From positions 1 to 64,000 of the forward strand of contig CM021317.1 in the NCBI GenBank assembly GCA_010645155.1: 64,000 bases of DNA, written 5' to 3'. Below, piece after piece: positions 55,501 to 64,000 of this stretch (positions are counted from its first letter, which is position 1; each line of letters begins with the position of its first letter). The translations under genes were made by a program, and so were the position numbers. The stretch is from Tigriopus japonicus (lineage: Eukaryota; Arthropoda; Copepoda; Harpacticoida; Harpacticidae). Below the pieces are notes generated by a model, which did not search any database, had not been told where the DNA came from, and saw nothing but the letters and a program-made list of their open reading frames with translations.

Positions 55501-58500
55501 CAATATGGCGTAATGCTTGAAGCCTGAGAACTTTGAAAAGACCCCAAAGGGGAAAAAGGGTGAAATCAATTGATGAAGTATGCTTGATGCATGCATCCCT
55601 AAACACAAAACATATGACCTTTATTGCTTCAGCTAGGCACGATCAAGTAAGGATGTAATTCCGAATAGCTTTACTTTTTCAAAATTGTCCTTGTGGTCCA
55701 AGATATTTGCCAAATATCCTTACCTCCAAAAGTGATATTAAAGTTCATGTAGCATCTGCCAACTCTGTGATCCACACAACCAGTTCCAGAGGGAAGGAGT
55801 TCCATATCGCGAGGACATTCACATTTATAGGAACCATCCTCATTGGAGCAACTTCCATACTGACAAGACAATTGATCCTGGCATTCATCGATGTCAGTGC
55901 AGTTTCCACCCGAATTATCCAAAGTATATCCCGGGTGACACACACATCTATGGAACAAAAATTATTAGAAAAAATTATTAAAAAAACAAATCTATTAGAA
56001 CGCTCATTTATTTTAATTTCAGCTTTGCTTTGAAGGAACCAACCTGTAGACCCCGTGAAGATTCTCACACTCGCCATTCAAGCAAACATTATCCAACAAG
56101 GAACACTCGTCTATGTCAATGCAAGCTTGGGTATTATCTTGCTCGGGATGCATGTAACCCATTTGACATTCGCAAGAAAACGACCCCTGTTCATTCAAAC
56201 AAACCCCGTTGTCACACAAAGTGGGATCATCAGCGCATTCATCGATATCTTCACATTGTATCCCATCTCCATTGTAGCCTTGATCACAGACACATTTAAA
56301 AGATCCGGGTATATTGATACACTGAGCATGGGAGTCACAACCCCCATTGTTTGTGAGGCACTCGTTGATATCCTGGAATGTTGAAGTGCTTGTGATCTGT
56401 TCCAAATGAACCAAGATTTTTGATGTTTCTTACTTGACAATCAAAACCATCACCGCTGAATCCTTCATGGCAAGAACATATGTAGGATCCATTGGTGTTT
56501 TGACATTCAGCTCGTGGATCACAATGGTACAAGTTGAGTTCACATTCATCGTCATCTGAACAGCCGTCTTCCAATTCCTCTTTGATGGAATATCCATCGT
56601 CGCAGAGGCATTTAAATGAACCAAGGGTGTTTTCGCATTTTCCATTCCTATTATGCAGAGGGGCGAGAGAAAAAGTTGCATAAATGCCAAAAATATGTAC
56701 GTATAATGTAAAAAAATGTCCGAAAAAGACTTTTGGTGCCCACACTAACCCCAATAAAACGTTAATCACCTTCAAAAAAATTCTCGATTTTTGTCCCCCT
56801 CTAGGCTCAAAAATATTGGGCCAAAAGCTTTTGTCTTTTGGGTCCATATTTCTAGATTTTAGGTCAAAAACCTCTTTTACTTCGAGATTATTTGGGCAAA
56901 GTTTTTTTGGACGGATCCAAAGTTCGAATACTACGGTAGATTATTTGAAAAAGAGTTTCAACAAAAAGAGAGCTCTGGGGCCAAAATTAAAGGACAAAAT
57001 GAGGTTTGAAGCAAAAAATCATCGAATCCTCGCTCTGCTGCTAAGATAAGGATCATTTTATTTGGATGAAGAAAGGTGCCATGTTTCAGATTCCACTTAC
57101 TTGCAAACGTTTTCATTGATGGTACACTCATCCAGGTCCAAACAAGAGGATCCATCTGCACCCATGATTAATCCCCCAGAACACATACAAGAGAAACTTC
57201 CGGGCGTGTTCATACATTTGCCTCCATTACAAGGATTCTTGGTCTCCTCACATTCATCAATGTCCTTGCAGCTTCGTCCATCCATCAGCAGCATGTAGCC
57301 AATGGCACAAGTGCACGAATATGAGCCTAGGAACATTTTTAGTTTCGGTTTATACAATCATTGGCCAAAGCTATATACACCAAATATGTTATTCATATTA
57401 TTCATTCTATATCTTTTTTGGAAATCAAAACATACTATTACAGTTTTTCGTTTACCTGGAGTGTTTATGCAGCTACTGTCACACCCTCCGTTATTATCTG
57501 CACATTCATCAATGTCGACGCATGAAGTTCCAGATCCTGCTTGCCTGAACCCTTCGTCACAAATGCATTGATATGCTCCCATCATATTTTCGCAAACGCC
57601 ATTGGAGCATACTTCAGAGTTCAGGCCGCATTCATCAATATCCTAGACAAAAAATTACTCATCGTAGTTAATTGAAAAGGTGTTTGATTTTGCCTTGCTC
57701 AACGCACCTTGCAACTCCGTCCATCTTCCGAGAGTTCATGTCCTACAGGGCATTCACAATGAAAACTACCGGGTGTGTTGATGCATTTACCCCCTCGGCA
57801 AAGGCCAGGGGTTCTCTCGCATTCGTTAATGTCCATACAGACTTGCATCATAGGGGTGGTTTCGAAACCAGCATCACAATCACAAGTGAATCCTCCGGGA
57901 ACATCGATGCAAGTACCGTTTCCACAAACGCCAAACATGATGTCGCATTCATTGATGTTCACACACCTAACTCCATCCTCGTCCAAAGCATATCCTTGGT
58001 TGCAACGACAACTATAGCTACCAATGGTGTTCTTGCAGCGGCCATTTTGGCACATGTTGGGAAAATTCAGACATTCATTGACGTCCAGGAGATCTACAAA
58101 TCCTGGACCTTTGGGGCAAAGCTCATCATAAGCTGAGGTTCCAGGTCTGGGACATTGGGAGCAACGATGACCCCAAGCTTCGCCAATGGAACAACAACAC
58201 CGATCTCGCTTGTAAAATCCTCCAACATCTTTGCTACAAACGCCCAAACGATAATCCAGAAAACAGGGCTCAACTCTTTCATCCACACAACTGGTTCCAG
58301 ACGCATCCAAGGTTAATCCTAAAATAATAGGCTTTGCTCAAATAGTTTTAAGGAATAAGATTTTGCATCTAGTTGTCTTTACCTGGTGGGCATCGGCACT
58401 TGAAGGATCCATCTGTGTTAATACAAATCCCACCTTGGCAAATACTTGGATCCAACGTGCACTCATTGATGTCCGTGCACACTTTGCCGTCCAGTTTTGC

Positions 58501-61500
58501 CATTCCTGGAGGGCAATCACAATCCCGTGCCTCATCGCACTTTTCACAAGGACTACCCCAAGCTAAACCAACAGAGCAACAGCACTCAGATTTCAGGGTC
58601 AGAGTTGGCAGATTATTTTCGCATTGATTGTCATTATTCATTTTCGTCCAACAGCTTCCACGTCGGTTATCGAGACAAAATCGCCCCGAGGAATCCAATA
58701 CCGACCCTGGATTGCACTCACAAGTGTAGCTCCCTTTGGTATTGATACACCGCCCATTGGGACAAATTTCTGGGCCTAGCTTCACACATTCGTTTTCATC
58801 GTCACAAATATTCGAGATTGGATTGAAAATGGTTCCAGGAGGGCAAGCACATTGGTAACTACCGGGTGTATTCTTACATTGGCCTCCGGCACAAAGAAGC
58901 GGGTTTATTTTGCACTCATCCACGTCCACACATTGCTTCCCAAGAGGGTCGATTTCGTATCCAGGATTACAAATGCAGCGGTAGGCTCCAATAAGATTCT
59001 CACAAGCCCCATTAGCACAAATGTCTTTGTTTTGAGCGCATTCATTGATGTCATTGCCACTGTTGGTAAAACCTGGTCCATGAGGGCACAAGTCCTTGAA
59101 CTCATAAGATCCGGGGAATGGACATGATTGACAAGGCATACCCCAACCTTGAATGGAGACCCCTGTGTTGCAACAACAAGATGATTTAGACACCATGTTG
59201 GTGGAAGGGTTAAGACATTGACCATGACGGAACAGATCGTAACAAGGACCCATGACGGAATCTGTACAGGTCCGACCATCCGGACCCAATGAAAAGCCAC
59301 TGTGGCACTCACATTGGAATCCACCATTGGTATTGGAACACTTTCCATTGAGACAAGGGTTGCTGCGACACTCATCAATGTCCACACAGGTTTTGGCATT
59401 TCTAGACAATTCATATCCAGGATCACAGACACACTTGAAACCGCCATCCATATTGATGCATTGACCATTTTCGCACATGTGATCATGAGAGCATTCATTC
59501 TCATCCATGCAGAAACCGCCATCAGAGGAATGCATGAATCCACCCTCACACTCGCAGATATAGGCTCCAGGAGTGTTCCGACATCGACCTCGCAAACAAA
59601 TGCGAGGGTTTTCCAAACACTCATCAATATCCACACACGAAAGTCCCGATGGCGAGAGTTGAAATCCGTCCTTACACTCACATTTGAAGGAACCCATCGC
59701 ATTGATGCATTGGCCATTGGCGCAAAATCCACTTTGCTCACACTCATTGTGATCAATACATGCTGATCCGTCTTGGGAAAGATGCATCCCAGGAGGGCAG
59801 TTGCAATCAAAACCTCCAGGAGAATTGCGGCACCTTCCTCCTTTGCATTTGCCCTCAAGACATTCATTGACATCAACGCAAGAACCACTTGGGGAGTTTT
59901 GATATCCAATTTCGCATTCACAGTGGTACCCTTTTGTAAAAAAAGTGAGTTGGGTTAACTTTGGTGTCCAGCAAATGAATTCATAATTTACCTGTGTCAG
60001 TATTGATGCACCTTCCGTGAGGGCATAAGTCATTTCTTAAAGCACACTCATCCACCTCTGCAGGGTTGAGAATGTTTGCCACTGCTTCACACATGTTTTC
60101 AAAGTCCTTGGTTCCCTTTATTGGACAAGGCTCACAATCTGCCCTTGATTCCCCCCAAGCCACGCCCATACCCGCTCCACAACAACAGTCCAATCTAGAG
60201 AGCCTGAAACAACCACCAGAACCTTGATCCTACTGACTTGATGATGATAATACACATCCATTTGTTACCTAAAAGAGAGCTTATTTCGACAACGTCCATT
60301 CCTGGCCAAGGACGAATAACAATTTCCTTGGCGAGTGTCAAGACACGTTTTCTGATCTTGTGACGGGATGTAACCAGGAGCACACAGACAATAGTAACCT
60401 GGATCCTTATTGATACATCGGCCGTTGGGGCAAATTTCTTCATTTGAAAATAGCGCGCATTCATCTTGATCCGAACATTGGTGATTATCATCCATGACCA
60501 TGCCTTCTGGGCACTCACATTGGAAAGAACCTTCCGTGTTCGTGCATTGCCCCCCGGCGCACAAATCTGAAAATCCCAGTTAGCATTAACTAAGTAGGTA
60601 ATCCATCTTGACAAATTATTTTCCCCTTAAAATCGTGGGTTCCATGGCAAGAAAAAGGGGGCATTCCTAGGATGCCTTGAACTCTCTGAGCGAAATACTT
60701 CACGTCTCCAGCCGTCATTGAAATTCATCATACACGTCAAAACATGAGAGTTATCTGTTCAAACATTTGGACAGCGGAACGAGTTTGTTGTTGCAAAATG
60801 TCGGTGCTCCACTTCGTTTCCTGTTTCAATCGAGATCACGAATTTTGCTCAGTCCAGTTCCCTTGACCCAATTACGTCATGTATCCAGCATCACTGTCAA
60901 CTCCCAACGCTTCGAACAACTTTGCAAAAACGAAACTGAAACTTACCAGGGATGGCTTCACATTCATTGATATCCATACATTTCCCAGTGTGGAGATTCT
61001 TGAGGAAACCCGGTTCACAAGCTAACGTGGCTGGGCATTCTTCACAAGGGTGACCCCACGCCTCTCCAATGGTGGCGCAGCATAGCTGTCGAGTGCATAC
61101 CACGCCCTCTAGTTGGCCCGTACATTGTCCATTTTCGATCCGTCTGCAACAGCAACCTTTTTTATGAGTTAGTCCTAAAAATGAGTGGGGGTTGGGGTTA
61201 CCTGTAGCAGGGGCCCGTTCGATAATCGATCTCGCAATATCGGCCAGTATACCCGTAGACACAGGCACACCTATTAGGTCCAATGCAACGCCCTCCATTC
61301 TCGCAATCCTGTTTACAGACCGGCTCTTGACAATACTCGCCGGTGTAACCGGGGCGACAGATACATTTGCCATCCTTGCAAGTCCCGCCATTCAAACAGG
61401 TTGATTCGCAGCCTTCACTTTGTGCCCCGTCTTGGCCACAATTGGGAGAGATTTGGCCCCCTTGACAAATGCACATGTTGGGCCTGAAGCATCGTCCATT

Positions 61501-61791
61501 ATTCCCGCAGCCGTTGCATACGGGAATAAGGCAAAGCCCAGTTGTCCCCCTTTGGATCCATCCAGGACAACAGAAGCTCGAGTCTCGGGATCGGCAAACA
61601 TTTGGACCCCCTATTGGTCGAGGTAGACGGGTTTCCAAAATTGAGTTGGAAGCTCCAGCGGAGAGTTCCTCGGAGACATCTGGGCCTTGATCACCCCGCT
61701 GATATCTGGCATAAGACTGGCGCCCTTGGGCCGTCGATGAGATCAGTAGGAGAATAACAATATTATTGAGAGAAGTTGGGTACGAAGTCAT
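49061..61791 (-). CDS. FBN: fibrillin, full-length, 19 coding exons, 2909 aa
   Basis: Exons: 61791-61202, 61143-60947, 60566-60269, 60203-59992, 59930-58383, 58318-57708, 57642-57456, 57326-57101, 56647-56434, 56372-56044, 55947-55724, 54583-54288, 54220-53568, 52997-52764, 52697-52068, 51918-51700, 51253-50323, 50257-50082, 50015-49061. They total 8730 nt in frame with GT-AG sites throughout. Human fibrillins are about 2800-2910 aa. The product is a secreted calcium-binding glycoprotein that builds extracellular microfibrils. Order: signal peptide 1-23, fibrillin N-terminal unique domain, three EGFs, hybrid domain 1, then about 44 calcium-binding EGFs (D-x-D/N-E-C starts) interrupted by seven TB domains (CCC motifs such as [10 protein letters not shown]) and a second hybrid-like 8-Cys domain, then a furin-type basic cluster and a C-terminal propeptide. 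This is the vertebrate domain plan. Exon 14 has a poor polypyrimidine tract at its acceptor. Exon 18 could read through its donor (GTATTA) to an in-frame stop. Confidence 0.95.
49511..49579 (-). other. FBN: fibrillin C-terminal basic processing cluster
   Basis: Residues about 2738-2760 include KRRR, GRRQGR and SRKKIHRR. They follow CFACKLNG, which matches the conserved C-x-x-CKING region just before the furin site of vertebrate fibrillins. At least two R-x-x-R type sites are present, so cleavage here is likely. The exact bond is not determinable from sequence alone. Confidence 0.7.
53281..53432. mobile_element. MITE-like insert in fibrillin intron 13
   Basis: GCCCAGAAAAATAACAATTT...GCTGTGAAGC is roughly inverted at the other end (GCTTTACAGCAAAAAAATAAT...GGGC). 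Inner CAGCTGAC and the GCTGTGRAGCA block resemble the MITE at 8613-8792, so it is likely a diverged relative. Confidence 0.5.
54770..55364. mobile_element. inverted-repeat MITE in fibrillin intron 11
   Basis: Arms of about 85-95 bp share CTTCAAGTGAGCGTTTTAAA and GCTGTGCTGAGTTGCTT in inverted orientation, with GGCA/TGCC outer bases. The intron it sits in splits a fibrillin TB domain between exons 11 and 12. No coding content. Confidence 0.78.
61202..61791 (-). other. FBN: fibrillin exon 1: signal peptide, N-terminal unique domain, EGF1-3
   Basis: The start at ATG 61791 gives a hydrophobic signal peptide ([13 protein letters not shown]), with cleavage likely near residue 23. An RGD tripeptide is at residues 32-34. 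The four-Cys unique domain then has VCRSR...FCCPGW, the signature of fibrillin N-termini that mediates N-to-C assembly and separates fibrillins from LTBPs. Three EGF modules follow, ending in YRTGPCYR, which leads into hybrid domain 1 in exon 2. The last codon is split (phase 2). Confidence 0.92.
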
Positions 61792-64000
61792 GGTTATGAC
61801 ATCGCAATGTCTTGGACACGAACGAAGGAATACTGGATGAAGATTTGAACTGAAGTTTCACTGTTAACCCTTCTTGGGTAGGAACATCTGCCGACGTGTT
61901 CTCGTTTGTTCAAGGAAGAAAAAACTGGAGATGATGACACATTAAGCACAATTTAGAGGCCGATGCCCACAAAGAGGGCCCCGATCAACATCACCAATGC
62001 GCTGCAACCGTCGAACTTCCAACGAGAAGAATCGAGGAGTGGGAAAGTAATGAATTCATCGCTCTAATTCACTTGCAATTGGAATCACAGAATCTTCTTC
62101 ATTAAGTCACCACCATTAAGCAATCATCGCCCAACTTCCAGATCCAGCAACTCGATCAAGGGAGTAATTCAATCTCCCCAACATTTGTTTCACTTGAGGC
62201 CAGTGCTTTTCTTCCTCGACGAGTTTCACATCCCAACTGAAAATAGTCATGCAAGAGGATTAGAGTTCTGTTCAACAAGAACAACTTGGAGAAAATGAGA
62301 GGGAGAGCAGCTCATCCTCATCATCCTCTTCTTCTTCTTCCTCATCATCATCATCTAGTCACCGTTTATGGGCAAGCGTTTCATGGGGTGAATGGGTTGT
62401 TCGGTGGACATCTTTCGGGTAACTCACAATCAGACACCCCGGTGAGTTTCCTATTTTCATTTTTATTAATATTATAGCTACACTCCGGCATCGCAGAAAT
62501 CGCAAACAGGCCTTGACTTGATGCGAATATCCGATTACTCACTATGAATGGAAATTCAGGCTCAGGGCATTTTTTAGTAAGATCCCGAGTCTCCGATTTC
62601 GGGTGATCCAAGGCCGAAGTTGGCCTAGGAGCATCTGACACAGTTACACCGGAATCAACGGAGAGGAAGAACATAAGCCACCACAACAAATGGATGATCC
62701 TTACCCAAAAGGGAGAAAGACTTTGACAAAAAGAACATCAAAAGGGAAGCACTACCTTCTTTTTGAGAAGCTACTTGTCTTGAAGAGGTTCCACGTACTT
62801 AATACAATACTAAATATTTTGGTCTTCTTACGGGGTGGAACAGAAGAAACTATATATTTTACACTTGGTAGCCTTGTTGTACAGGGTGACACGTAATCAG
62901 TGTCCCATGGTGCTATCTTTATTACTTGGAACATGGTATATCGAGCATTTGCACTACACTACTTGCCCTTTGAATTAATTTCTTCTCATCAGTCCCAGAT
63001 CTCAGATTAAAACATTGAGCACTTGCACTGCTAATAGCATGCACGAAATATTGGTTAACACAGAAGTTTTCATCAACAATACTGATTTTTACATAATAGC
63101 TTCTTAGACTCCTTTTTGTTTGAAAATTTCAGCGTTGGTTTTTCCACAAGCCTCTTTTGCTTATTTATGCAAGGCCTTCCTTTTACCTGAGCCTTGATAT
63201 CAGAAGAAATATGAAATTCATTCTGTCTTGATACTGATCATAAAACATTTTCACTGAATATTGCTAAAAAACTACCAAGCAAAATGAATCTTTTTGAAAA
63301 ACGTTAAACATGAATTGAATTAGTTGCCACCCTGCAGACAGTATTCATGAGGGTAGGAGTGAGAACTCTTTGGTTACAATGCATATCATTAAACAATGCT
63401 ATCGACATATGAATTTCTTCCTAAAAAACCCTAGAAATTGATTGCTTGTATTCTTTTCTTGAGCCCCCTGTACATGTTCTAAACTCGGCATCAAGCATTT
63501 TAGTTGGTTGCTTCCAAAGAAACCGGAACTTTTGTGTACATCAAAGGTGAAAAATGTAAGGATAGCGCTTTCCTTGCCGACCAAGAGTTGTTAAGCCTTT
63601 CAGTCTCCTCGTTGAACAAATCGGCGAAAAAGTTACGTTGAGGGTAGCGAGTAGTCTTCAAGATGATGATGATGCGTCGATGAGTTTCACCCCCGGAGAG
63701 ACAAATGATCAACCCTCATCACATGTCTATTCAAGGAGCTTGTCTCGTAAAAATGGCCAGCATGACTGGCTTCAAAGAGTGATTTGCATTCCAAAGACAG
63801 ACAGGAACAATATGAAGAAAAAAGGTGCCATAAATTTAAGCCTTAAGGAGCATGTCGTCGCATACCCATTTTTAATGGCTTGAATGTTTGCATCAGAGTA
63901 ATTTAGGACATTTCTGAGCAAGATGCCGATTGAGTTGGTCATGTTGAATTTCAATGTCACATGATGAGGATCGTATTTGCATTGCATGAATTTGGACTTG
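61792..64000. other. fibrillin 5' flank and promoter region
   Basis: The fibrillin 5' UTR and promoter must lie here. A (CTT/CAT)n microsatellite is at about 62311-62357. Two open stretches end at strong donor consensus sites (plus strand near 62442, minus strand near 62542), but neither has a partner exon that I can join, so I do not call genes. The rest to the window edge shows only short frames. Confidence 0.4.

Noticed and set aside
62286..62689. Possible divergent first exons: plus strand 62286-62441 (His/Leu-rich, partly microsatellite) and minus strand near 62674-62543 (hydrophobic start, GTGAGT donor)
   Set aside because: Both end at good donor sites, but no acceptor or continuing exon could be joined. 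The plus-strand one is largely repeat-encoded.
1..64000. tRNA and rRNA genes
   Set aside because: I looked for cloverleaf B-box-like GGTTCGAATCC and rRNA core blocks by eye and found none I could support. A tRNAscan or Rfam run would be decisive.

Overview
This is a eukaryotic, intron-bearing genomic window from an invertebrate animal. It has GT-AG introns from about 60 bp to several kb, an assembly gap of Ns, and many short inverted-repeat DNA elements. The fibrillin, PIP5K, PLD3-like, THAP and MULE-type genes fit an arthropod, perhaps a crustacean such as a copepod. That placement is inference; nothing in the window fixes the species.

The right half (about 27-62 kb) carries four protein-coding genes, all on the minus strand. 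In transcription order they are a full-length fibrillin (61791 to 49061, 19 exons, 2909 codons by my splice model), a type I phosphatidylinositol-4-phosphate 5-kinase (46114 to 36882, 3 coding exons, 876 aa), a PLD3/PLD4-type two-HKD membrane protein (36335 to 30952, 6 exons, 469 aa), and a single-exon THAP zinc-finger protein (28321 to 27389, 310 aa). All three spliced models stay in frame from ATG to stop with canonical splice sites. Fibrillin is an extracellular microfibril scaffold, PIP5K makes PI(4,5)P2 at membranes, and PLD3-like proteins act in endolysosomes. No shared pathway is evident beyond co-orientation and a short PIP5K-PLD gap.

The left half (1-26 kb) is mostly mobile DNA. Two same-strand copies of one non-LTR retrotransposon (LINE) lie at about 4.1-7.9 kb and 22.3-25.6 kb. 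Between them are a multi-exon MULE-type transposase gene (18.4-22.1 kb, probably disrupted), a 1.8-kb inverted element with a DDE transposase remnant, a pogo/Tigger-like MITE, a foldback element around the N gap (13223-13675), and several dispersed repeats. About 14.4-18.3 kb has no confident gene apart from a possible Ty3/gypsy relic.

Most notable: both LINE copies carry an in-frame U-UUU-UUA heptamer near the end of ORF1. ORF2 is open in exactly the -1 frame, starting 6 nt before the heptamer, and has no AUG until well inside the endonuclease domain. This predicts programmed -1 frameshifting, or another non-canonical route to ORF2. Other points of interest are a pogo-like MITE with a matching empty site elsewhere in the window, a 1.2-kb element with inverted ends but direct minisatellite arrays, hAT-like MITEs with perfect 8-bp target duplications, and the complete fibrillin with an asprosin-like C-terminal tail.
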